In this document: piece by piece, positions 54,048 through 61,580 of the stretch
How positions within the stretch are numbered: the stretch's first letter is position 1
Layout of the letters: every line of letters begins with the position of its first letter
NCBI GenBank assembly: GCA_030430565.1
Contig: JAUIKS010000044.1
Span: 1-64,000 of the forward strand
Length of the DNA: 64,000 bases
Direction: 5' to 3'
Source of the DNA: Polyangia bacterium
Lineage (GTDB): Bacteria > Myxococcota_A > Polyangia > Nannocystales > Nannocystaceae
The notes under the pieces: model-generated
The model's input: only the letters and a program-made list of their open reading frames with translations
What the model was told of the DNA's origin: nothing
Databases searched by the model: none
Program-made: the position numbers and the translations under genes

Positions 54048-54908
54048 ATGGGCGAGCTCTCTCGACGCGATCGCTTCTGGGTGTGGACGCTGCGGATGTT
54101 CGCGGGGCGACCGTTTCGCCGCGGTCACGACACGCCGGAGTTCGCGGCGCATCTGCAGGCGCTCGGCGCGGTCTCGCTGCCGCCGCTGGATCGACCCGGG
54201 GAGCACGAGCTGACGATCTCGACGCTCGCCGGCGAGCTCGACGCCGGGATCAGCGTGCTGCGCTGGCACGGCGCGCGCGCGCCGACGGTCATCTACCACC
54301 ACGGCGGCTCTGAGATCCCCTCCACGCGCACCGCCGCGCGGATCTTCGCGCCGGAGGAGCTCACGACGCCGGTCAACGCGATCGTCATCCGGCTGCCGTT
54401 TCACCGCTCGGGCCTCGAGTTTCGGGGCGTCCTCGCCGACCTCCACGCGTTCCTGTCGATGCTCGCCGTGGGCGTCGGGCTCACCGAGCGAGTGCTCACC
54501 GCTGCGGCGCTGCGCGAGTCGGCGGGGACGCTGGTGGCGGGCTTCAGCCAGGGCGGCTTCATCACCAATCGTCACCACCTTCACTGCAACAGCGCCGACG
54601 CGTACCTCCCGATGATGGCGGGGACTGACCAGGGCGAGCTGTTCTTGTCGCTGTTCCCCGCGGTGACCGGCGCGGCGGCGGAGCGAGTCTGCGCGCGCCT
54701 CAATTTCTCGACGGCGTGGCGAACGATCGAGCACGCGAACGTGTTCCCGGTGCTCGCGCGGCGCGACGGCATCAACCCGCTGTCGCTGATGGGCCCCGGC
54801 TACGGGGAGGTCGACGTCGAGCTGTGGGACACCAGTCATCTCGCTGGCTTCGACGATCCGGCGCGGCTGCGCGAGGCGATCGTACGTCGGCTCCCCGGGC
54901 GAAGCTGA
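54048..54908 (+). CDS. Alpha/beta-hydrolase-like protein
   Basis: 286 residues. TVIYHHGGSEIPSTR (~83-97) gives the HGG oxyanion block. VAGFSQGGFITNRHH near residue 165 is a GxSxG nucleophile elbow. A late WDTSHLAGFDDP holds a candidate catalytic His. No signal peptide. It ends 2 bp before the convergent TetR stop. Likely an esterase or C-C hydrolase; no closer family is evident. Confidence 0.8.
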   Translation: MGELSRRDRFWVWTLRMFAGRPFRRGHDTPEFAAHLQALGAVSLPPLDRPGEHELTISTLAGELDAGISVLRWHGARAPTVIYHHGGSEIPSTRTAARIFAPEELTTPVNAIVIRLPFHRSGLEFRGVLADLHAFLSMLAVGVGLTERVLTAAALRESAGTLVAGFSQGGFITNRHHLHCNSADAYLPMMAGTDQGELFLSLFPAVTGAAAERVCARLNFSTAWRTIEHANVFPVLARRDGINPLSLMGPGYGEVDVELWDTSHLAGFDDPARLREAIVRRLPGRS

Positions 54909-54910
54909 CA

Positions 54911-55528
54911 CTACGTGCCAGGTTTTCTCGCGCGCGCGTCGGTCGCGAGGCCGCGCTCGAGCATGGCGAAGGTCTCGAGGCCCATGCGCACCAGGTCGCG
55001 GCGGCCCTGGCCTTCGAACCACACGCGCAGCGTCGCGCGGATCGCCCCCATCAACGCGCCGGCGGTGACGCGCTGCGCGGTCGTGGGCGCGGCGCCGCCG
55101 GCGAGCGCGAGCGCCACGGCGTCGTCCCACTCGCGATCGCGGGCGCGGTCTCCGGCCATCAGCGCCGGGCTCGCGTCGACCATCGCCTGGTGCGCGACGA
55201 CCTCGTCGCGGGTCGCCATGAAGTGCGCGCCCAGGGCCACCAGCGCGCGTTGAACGGCGACGAGCGGCGCCTCGCCGGGGAGCCGCTCCTGCATCAAGGC
55301 GCCGAAGCGCTCGAGCCGGTCGCGGTGATCTGGAAACGCGACCTCGTCCTTGCTCGCGAAGTAGCGAAAGAAGGTGCGGCGCCCGACGCCGGCCTCGGCG
55401 GCGATGTCCTCGACCCGGACCTGCTCGTAGCCGTGGGCCTCGAACAGCGCGCGCGCGGCCGCGACGAGGGCGTCGCGGGTCTGCTGGCGGTTGCGGGCGC
55501 GCTTGCTGGTGGGGCGGGCGCTGGGCAC
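54911..55528 (-). CDS. TetR/AcrR-family regulator
   Basis: 205 residues from GTG 55528, chosen because GGAG precedes it; the frame is open to an ATG at 55576. The TetR HTH reads TRDALVAAARALFEAHGYEQ then VRVEDIAAEAGVGRRTFFRY and FASKDEV (~18-64), followed by a helical effector domain. A 15-bp palindrome lies between it and the divergent penicillin-acylase-like gene, inside that gene's promoter. The regulator therefore probably represses the acylase, and perhaps itself. Confidence 0.92.
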   Translation of the reverse strand: MPSARPTSKRARNRQQTRDALVAAARALFEAHGYEQVRVEDIAAEAGVGRRTFFRYFASKDEVAFPDHRDRLERFGALMQERLPGEAPLVAVQRALVALGAHFMATRDEVVAHQAMVDASPALMAGDRARDREWDDAVALALAGGAAPTTAQRVTAGALMGAIRATLRVWFEGQGRRDLVRMGLETFAMLERGLATDARARKPGT

Positions 55529-55562
55529 GAATACTCCGGGGCGTCGCGGCGCCCGGGCTCCG

Positions 55563-55591
55563 TTGACCCGTGGCACTCAGTGCCATATTGT
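55563..55591 (+). promoter_or_regulatory. Acylase promoter with TetR operator in the spacer
   Basis: TTGACC (55563-55568) and TATTGT (55586-55591) flank a 17-bp spacer filled by the perfect palindrome TGGCACT-C-AGTGCCA (55571-55585). This is a textbook repressor arrangement. Confidence 0.75.
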
Positions 55592-55592
55592 C

Positions 55593-55611
55593 GTGCTCCT
55601 GCATGGAGCAC
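55593..55611 (+). promoter_or_regulatory. 5'-UTR hairpin
   Basis: GTGCTCC-TGCAT-GGAGCAC, a 7-bp stem at the expected transcript start, ahead of AGGAGG and the ATG at 55638. May protect or fold the leader. Confidence 0.45.
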
Positions 55612-55637
55612 AAGCGAGCGCGCAGGAGGAGAGCGAG

Positions 55638-58292
55638 ATGCGACAGCTGAATTGGAATCTCTGGGCAGGCGCGACGCTTCTGGCGACCCTCGCGACCCTC
55701 GGCGCCGCGCCGGCCTGCAGCGGCGGCGCGGGGACGAGCGAGACGGCGACGGGCAGCGACAGCGACGGCGACACGGACGGCGAGAGCGCGGCGGGCGAGG
55801 TCGAGGTCATCATCGACGAGCTCGGCGTCACGCACATCTACGCGGACAACGACGAAGACCTGATGTGGGCGGCCGGGTACCAGATGGCGACGGACCGGCT
55901 GTTTCAGATGGACCTGATGCGGCGCCGCGCGCTGGGGCGGCGGGCCGAGGTCCTGGGCCCGGGTCTCGTCGACAGCGACAAGGCGTCGCGGATCTTCAAC
56001 TTCCCGCGCTGGGGGGCCGCGGACGCCGAGCGCCTGCGGGTCGAGCAGCCCCACGTGTACGGCCTGTTCGAAGCCTGGATCGCGGGCGTGAACCAGCGCG
56101 TCGACGAGATCCAGGCCGGCGAGCAGCCGCTGCCCTACGGCTTCGGCGCCGGCGAGGGCGAGCTGAACTACGCCCCCGAGCGCTGGTCGATCGAGGATCC
56201 CTTCATCGTCGCGAAGCTGCTGATGTTCGGGAACTCCAACCAGCTCGAGTACGAGCTGCTGACCACCTTCATCGAGGAGTTCTTCCCGAGCGTGCTCAAC
56301 ACGGTGCAGATCTCGAAGCCGGTCTACCCTGCGTGGACGCTGCCGCCCGAGGACCGCCCGGCGCTCGCGCCGAGCGTGGGGGCGCCGACGAGCCCGCGCG
56401 ACGCCGAGCCGCCCTACAGGCCGAGGCGGCAGCTCGACCGGGCGCAGCTCGAGCAGCTCGGGCGCGGCCTCGCGCGGCTGCGCGAGGCGATGGCGCCGCT
56501 GCGCGTGCAGGGCTCGAACAACTGGGCGGTCTCGGGGCGCTTCACCGCCGACGGGCGCCCGCTGATCTGCAACGACCCGCACCAGCCGCTCGAGAGCCCC
56601 TCGCTGATGTACACGCAGCACCTCAACAGCGCCGACGCGAACGGGCGCATCGACGTGATCGGCTGGTCGTTCGTCGGCGCGCCGGCGGTCCACCTCGGGC
56701 ACAACCGCCGCGTGGGCTGGGCGGCGACCACCGGCTTCGCGGACGCGATGGACATGTGGGGCGTCACGCTCTCGGGTGACAGCGGCGCGGCGAACCTCGG
56801 CGACGAGACGATCCCGGTGATCTGGCGAAACGAGCAGATCACGGTGAAGGGCGGCGAGGTCGTGACGGTGCCCGCGGGCGACGTCGAGGCGGGCGGCCAG
56901 TACCACGGCGTGCTGATCGGCGACGCGCTGCTGGCCCCGCTGGGGATCAACCAGTCGATGCTCGTCGGCGACGGCGAGCACATCCTGATGAACTGGACGG
57001 GCTTTCGCCCGACGATGGAGTCGGCCGCGTTCGCGGCGATGAACCTCGCCGACTCGGTGGACGACTACGAGTCGGCCTCGGCGCTCATCGACGTGGGCAC
57101 GTTTAACTGGATGTCGGCCGACATCGACGACATCAGCTACCAGACCAACGTGCTGCTCCCCGACCGCGGCGGCGCGGCCCACGACCCGTACCGGGTGATG
57201 GAGAACAGCCCGGAGAGCTTCGAGCCGTGGATGCAGGAGCGCTGGCTGCCGCAGAGCAAGATGCCGCGCAGCCGCGCGTCGAAGACCGGCTACTTCGCGA
57301 CCGCGAACAACGACCCCTTCGGCTTCACCGCCGACGGCGACGTCAAGAACGACCCCTGGTACTACGGCTACTTCTACGCGGTCGGCTACCGCGCGAAGCG
57401 TCTGCAGGACGAGCTCGCGCGCCTGACCCAGCGCGGCGGCGTCACGATCGAGGACATGCAGGCGCTGCAGACCGACGTCTACAGCACCAACGCTGACCTG
57501 ATGGTCCCGGTGATCGAGGCGGCCTGGGCGGCGGCGGCGAGCGATCCGGCGCTGAGCGAGTACGCCGCGCGCGCGGATCTCGAGCAGCTGGTCTCGGTGA
57601 TCGCCGGCTGGGATCGCAGGATGTCTCGAGATTCATCCGGGGCGCTGGCCTTCCACGCCTTCGCGAGCCACGTGACCGCGCGGGCGCTGGGCGACGACAT
57701 GTCGATCTTGCTCGGCGCGATCATGGATATCCAGGCGCCCTGGGGCCTGAAGCTCGGCGCGCTGCTGCTGACCGAGAGCTACCCGAACAGCGGCGTGCTG
57801 CTGCAGGGCGGCAAGCACGGGATCGTGCTCGACGCGCTCGCGCAGACGGCGGACTGGCTGACCGCGGAGTTCGGCGGCGTCGATCCCTCGGGCTACACCT
57901 GGGGCGAGCGGCACGGGACCGAGTTCCGCAACCCGACGCCGGCGCTCGACTACGGCTGGGTCTCGACCGACGGCGGTGACGACACGGTCAACGTCTCGAT
58001 GTCGCCCTTCTTCGAGGGCGGCGACATCACGACGCCGCGCTCGCGGTGGGAGAGCCACGACGGCGCGATCTTCCGCTCGTGCACGGGCTTCGACGCCGAG
58101 GGCACGCCGGTGACGTGGATGAACTACTCGATGGGCAACAGCGCCGACCCCGAGAGCGCGCGCTTCTCGATCGCGCAGGAGGACTGGCGCTCGGGGACCT
58201 ACCGCCAGCTGCCGTTCGCGCGCGCCGACGTCGAGGCGGCCTTGGAGTCAAGCTTCACGCTTAAGCGAGCGCCGACCGAGCCGGCGATGTAG
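55638..58292 (+). CDS. Penicillin-acylase-family (Ntn-hydrolase) lipoprotein
   Basis: 884 residues behind a strong AGGAGG. Lipobox APAC near residue 25; Ser/Asp/Gly linker. Alpha-chain block VEVIIDELGVTHIYADNDED and YQMATDRLFQMDLMRRRALG, then the autocleavage site QGSNNWAVSG with nucleophile Ser near residue 293, and beta-chain ICNDPHQPLESPSLMYTQHL. This is the N-terminal-nucleophile hydrolase layout of penicillin and acyl-homoserine-lactone acylases. It probably cleaves an amide outside the cytoplasm. The divergent TetR gene and the operator inside its promoter suggest substrate-inducible expression. Confidence 0.92.
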   Translation: MRQLNWNLWAGATLLATLATLGAAPACSGGAGTSETATGSDSDGDTDGESAAGEVEVIIDELGVTHIYADNDEDLMWAAGYQMATDRLFQMDLMRRRALGRRAEVLGPGLVDSDKASRIFNFPRWGAADAERLRVEQPHVYGLFEAWIAGVNQRVDEIQAGEQPLPYGFGAGEGELNYAPERWSIEDPFIVAKLLMFGNSNQLEYELLTTFIEEFFPSVLNTVQISKPVYPAWTLPPEDRPALAPSVGAPTSPRDAEPPYRPRRQLDRAQLEQLGRGLARLREAMAPLRVQGSNNWAVSGRFTADGRPLICNDPHQPLESPSLMYTQHLNSADANGRIDVIGWSFVGAPAVHLGHNRRVGWAATTGFADAMDMWGVTLSGDSGAANLGDETIPVIWRNEQITVKGGEVVTVPAGDVEAGGQYHGVLIGDALLAPLGINQSMLVGDGEHILMNWTGFRPTMESAAFAAMNLADSVDDYESASALIDVGTFNWMSADIDDISYQTNVLLPDRGGAAHDPYRVMENSPESFEPWMQERWLPQSKMPRSRASKTGYFATANNDPFGFTADGDVKNDPWYYGYFYAVGYRAKRLQDELARLTQRGGVTIEDMQALQTDVYSTNADLMVPVIEAAWAAAASDPALSEYAARADLEQLVSVIAGWDRRMSRDSSGALAFHAFASHVTARALGDDMSILLGAIMDIQAPWGLKLGALLLTESYPNSGVLLQGGKHGIVLDALAQTADWLTAEFGGVDPSGYTWGERHGTEFRNPTPALDYGWVSTDGGDDTVNVSMSPFFEGGDITTPRSRWESHDGAIFRSCTGFDAEGTPVTWMNYSMGNSADPESARFSIAQEDWRSGTYRQLPFARADVEAALESSFTLKRAPTEPAM

Positions 58293-58433
58293 GTCGCCCG
58301 TAGGCCGCTGTCCGTGCCGCGCCCACACGCGTCGCGCGGCGTGGGCGCTCCTGACCGTAAGGGCAGGTGACGTGCGCGCTCGCGCGCGCGCGCGTCGGTT
58401 GACGTAGAGGCGGCGCTCGTTTTCCATAGAGTC

Positions 58434-59720
58434 GTGCGCGGCTGGACCTCTCTTATCACCACCTCGATCACCGTCTCCTGGGTGCTGTGCGGCCCGCTCT
58501 CGTGTAAGCCGAAGGAAGAAGTCGTCGCGCCGGTCGACGAGGGCTGCGAGGGGGCGAGCTGCGTCGAGGAGGCCGAGGCCGCGATGTGGGAGGGCAACCC
58601 GGAGGCCGCGATGGAGCCGCTCCGCAAAAGCTGCGAGCCCGAGGACGAGGCGGGCGACCCTATTTCGTGCTTCAACCTCGCCAAGCTCTACTACAGCGGC
58701 GAGGGCGGCGAGAAGGACCTCGAGAAGTCCGCGAGGTTCTACGAGCTCGCGTGCGAGCTGACCCATGAGGAATCTTGTGAGCTCCGCATGGACCTCGCGC
58801 GCAACGACGGCGTGGGCGACGAGGACGTCGCGATGACCTACGCGCTGAAGGGCTGCGAGGGCGGGCGCAGCAAGGCGTGCATGGGCGCGGCGGACATGGA
58901 GCGCGCGAAGCTGACGGGCGCCGCGGGCGAGGACAAGCTGCGGGCGGCCGAGCTGTACGAGAAAGCCTGCGCGCTCGGAGACGGAGACGGCTGCGCGTGG
59001 GCGGGTGACCTGCTGTTTAACCCCGACCCGAAGAGTGACTTCGAACACAAGGCGCGGGCGCTCGCGGCCTACAACAGCGCGTGCGTCGGCTACAACGGGC
59101 ACGGCTGCCTGCAGCTCGCGCTCTGCATGTACCACGGCATCGGCACCAACCCCTCGGTCGAGCGCGCGCGCGATCAGTTCAAGAACGCCTGCGAGCTCGG
59201 GGTCGAGGACGGCTGCGTCAACCAAAAGCGCATCGACTCGGCCGGCGGCAAAGAGGTGACGCTGCGCCTCACGACCAAGCGCGACACCGTGGTCGCCAAC
59301 GGCTTCGAGGCCCACAACCTCTCGTGCAAGATGGACGAGTTCGGCGACGATGGCATCCAGGACTCGGTCGCGGCGGTCGCTCGACATCGGCGCAAGCTGG
59401 ACAAGTGCCTCAAGAAAGGCGGCGCGCCGGTGGGGATCCGCTGGACCTTCGAGAAGGGGCGCGTGAAGGAGGTGCGCGGCAACGGCAAGGGCGGCAAGCG
59501 CTACGTCGGCTGCGTCGCCAAGGCGCTGCGCAAGAAGTCGGCGCCGGGGACCGGCAAGTGCTCGGGGATCTTGCTGCTCGGCGACCTCGAGGAGGCCCGC
59601 GCCGCGCTGCCGCCGAAGGAGCCCGAGAAGCCGGCTGCTGAGGCCGCCGCCGAGGGCGAGAAGAAGCCCGAGGGCGGGGGCCTCAAGGCGCGCTCGCGGG
59701 TCGTGGTCAAGCCGAATTAG
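58434..59720 (+). CDS. Sel1-repeat lipoprotein
   Basis: 428 residues from GTG 58434. Lipobox LSC near residue 24. Cys-containing Sel1-like repeats (AAMEPLRKSCEPEDEAGDPI, KSARFYELACELTHEESCEL, RAAELYEKACALGDGDGCAW and others, ~50-285) pair Cys residues as in Helicobacter Hcp proteins. A ~100-residue C-terminal domain (AVARHRRKLDKCLKKGGAPV, YVGCVAKALRKK) resembles the C-terminal domain found in myxobacterial AgmX-like proteins. A Pro/Glu/Ala tail ends the protein. Likely a periplasmic or surface adaptor. Confidence 0.86.
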   Translation: MRGWTSLITTSITVSWVLCGPLSCKPKEEVVAPVDEGCEGASCVEEAEAAMWEGNPEAAMEPLRKSCEPEDEAGDPISCFNLAKLYYSGEGGEKDLEKSARFYELACELTHEESCELRMDLARNDGVGDEDVAMTYALKGCEGGRSKACMGAADMERAKLTGAAGEDKLRAAELYEKACALGDGDGCAWAGDLLFNPDPKSDFEHKARALAAYNSACVGYNGHGCLQLALCMYHGIGTNPSVERARDQFKNACELGVEDGCVNQKRIDSAGGKEVTLRLTTKRDTVVANGFEAHNLSCKMDEFGDDGIQDSVAAVARHRRKLDKCLKKGGAPVGIRWTFEKGRVKEVRGNGKGGKRYVGCVAKALRKKSAPGTGKCSGILLLGDLEEARAALPPKEPEKPAAEAAAEGEKKPEGGGLKARSRVVVKPN

Positions 59721-59817
59721 TCGGGCGCTCGAGGCCCGACGGCTCGCGGCTCGCGCTGTCAGGAGTCACGGGCTGGCGCGTCGCGCCGAGCTCAGCCGCG
59801 GCTTCGAATCGGGCTAG

Positions 59818-60204
59818 CTAGTTGAGGACCCGCGGCGCGCTCGGGCGCGCGACGATCGGCCCGGCGTGGTGGTGCACGAGTCGCCACTCGCCGGCCTCGC
59901 GCGTGAACACGTTGGTCGCGGTCAGCTCGCTGTCGCCGAGCTGCTCGACGCAGGTCACGACCGCGCTCGAGTCGTCGAGGCAGAGGACGCGCGGGCGCTC
60001 GCACGAGATCGGCGTCGGGCCCTCGCCGAGGATCATGCGCCAGCTGTTGATGATGATCGCGCGCTCGTCGATGATGCGCCAGCCGGGGTGGACGCAGGCG
60101 ACCGGCGCGTCGCGGGCCCACAGCTCGTCCATGGCGCGCGCGTCCCCGCGGGCGAAGGCCTGGTAGAAGCGCGCGTTGGCGCGTAGCACCTCGTCGGTGG
60201 TCAT
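59818..60204 (-). CDS. NTF2-like (SnoaL/DUF4440) protein
   Basis: 128 residues. VLRANARFYQAFARGDARAM then DELWARDAPVACVHPG opens the NTF2-like cone. RLVHHHAGPIV closes it. No catalytic set is obvious; many members are binding proteins or isomerases. ATG 60204 follows TACACT by 9 nt. A long read-through frame upstream on the same strand is not coding. Isolated between the Sel1 and MFS genes. Confidence 0.85.
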   Translation of the reverse strand: MTTDEVLRANARFYQAFARGDARAMDELWARDAPVACVHPGWRIIDERAIIINSWRMILGEGPTPISCERPRVLCLDDSSAVVTCVEQLGDSELTATNVFTREAGEWRLVHHHAGPIVARPSAPRVLN

Positions 60205-60213
60205 TGTCCGAGG

Positions 60214-60219
60214 AGTGTA
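60214..60219 (-). promoter_or_regulatory. Leaderless -10 element (TACACT)
   Basis: TACACT ends 9 nt before the ATG at 60204. Confidence 0.4.
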
Positions 60220-60344
60220 GACGACGCCGCGAGCGCGCGGCGACCTCGCCTCGGCGAGGAGCTCCGCCGCGACGCCGCTCAGCCTCTTCATCACGCCCGC
60301 GATCGTGCTGAGCGGCCGCGGGCGCGCCGCGTAGCCGATCCGAG

Positions 60345-61580
60345 TTAGGCCGCGGGCGCGCCGGCGTGGCGACCTGGCTCGGGGAGCATGCGTACGATAA
60401 CGATCGTGGCGATCGCGAGCGCGACGGCCGTCAGCGCGGTGTTGGTGGCGAAGCCGCGCCAGGCGTAGAGCGGGCCGATCGCGGCGGCTCCGGCGGCGCT
60501 GCCGAGCTGCCCGGCGGCGACGTTGAGGCTGAGGAGTCGGCCGCGGCGCTCGTCCGGCACGAGCGCGCTGAGGAGCGCCTGCAGCGGGCTGAGGCGCGCG
60601 GTGTAGAGGAGCATGGCGAGGCCGAAGGCGATGTAGGCGCCCGCGAGGCCGCGCACGGCGTAGGGGACCGCGAGCGCGAGGACGAAGAAGCCGGCGCAGG
60701 CCGTGATCAGCATGGGCTTGCGGCCGATGCGGTCCGAGATGCGCCCGGCGAGCGGCCCGGAGAGGATGCTGATGACGCCGCCGATCGCGAACATCACGGC
60801 GATGTCGCGGGAGCTCGCGCCGACGTGCTCCTCGAGCCATGTCGGGTAGTAGATGAAGAGCGTCGAGGTCGCGCCGAACATCAGGAAGTAGGTCAGCGTC
60901 GCGCCGAAGATGACGCGCTCGCGCAGCAGCTCGGCGTAGCCGCGCAGCGCCTGGGTGATGGTCAGCGGCGCGGTCTCGCGGCGCACGTCGGGCTGGGGGA
61001 CGGCGAGCAGGATGAGCGCGAAGGCGGCGGCCATGGGCGCCGCGAAGGCGACGAAGGGGGCCTGGAAGCCGTGGCTGTCGGCGAGCACGGTGCCGAGCGG
61101 GATCGCGAAGACCTGACCGAAGGCGAAGCCGGTCATGATGACGCCGTTGGCCCAGCCGCGGCGCTCGTAGGGGAAGTAGTCGCCGACGTAGGAGACCGCG
61201 CCGCCGCTGAGCACGCCGGCGCCGGCGCCGGCGAGGACGCGCAGCAGCAGCAGCGCGGGGTAGCTGACCGCGAAGACATGCAGGCCCAGCAGGATCGTGA
61301 GCGCGCCGGTCCCGATCAGCAGTACGCGACGACGACCGACGCGGTCGGAGACGGGCCCGATGATCAGGGCGAAGAGCGCGAGCGAGGCGGCGAAGCCGGC
61401 CATCAGCGATCCGTAGAGCGACTCGCCGATCTGCAGGGCCTCGCCGATCCGCGGCATGATCGGGACGACGATCATCACCTGGCTGCTCGAGGCGAAGACC
61501 ATCAGCCACAGCGAGAGCAGGACGAGTCGGTCGCGTCGAAGGTCTCGCGCGGGCGCGCTTGCTGTGGGCGGCGGGGTCAC
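60345..61580 (-). CDS. Major facilitator superfamily transporter
   Basis: 411 residues, about 12 membrane helices. The DHA/Bcr-type loop GPVSDRVGRRRVLLIG (~65-80) and its second-half counterpart AGRISDRIGRKPMLIT (~257-272) are present. GTG 61580 overlaps the stop of the BshC-BshA gene (GTGA), so the two are translationally coupled. A drug or metabolite exporter is the usual role; the coupling raises export or import linked to bacillithiol metabolism as a possibility, but this is not shown. Confidence 0.93.
   Translation of the reverse strand: MTPPPTASAPARDLRRDRLVLLSLWLMVFASSSQVMIVVPIMPRIGEALQIGESLYGSLMAGFAASLALFALIIGPVSDRVGRRRVLLIGTGALTILLGLHVFAVSYPALLLLRVLAGAGAGVLSGGAVSYVGDYFPYERRGWANGVIMTGFAFGQVFAIPLGTVLADSHGFQAPFVAFAAPMAAAFALILLAVPQPDVRRETAPLTITQALRGYAELLRERVIFGATLTYFLMFGATSTLFIYYPTWLEEHVGASSRDIAVMFAIGGVISILSGPLAGRISDRIGRKPMLITACAGFFVLALAVPYAVRGLAGAYIAFGLAMLLYTARLSPLQALLSALVPDERRGRLLSLNVAAGQLGSAAGAAAIGPLYAWRGFATNTALTAVALAIATIVIVRMLPEPGRHAGAPAA

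Noticed and set aside
54033..57182. 1049-codon minus-strand frame across the TetR and acylase genes
   Set aside because: Shadow of the penicillin-acylase-like and hydrolase genes; composition is Arg/His-rich with no domain.
60205..61509. Upstream extension of the NTF2-like frame to 563 residues
   Set aside because: The extension is antisense-frame filler over the MFS gene; the domain, length and TACACT element support the start at 60204.
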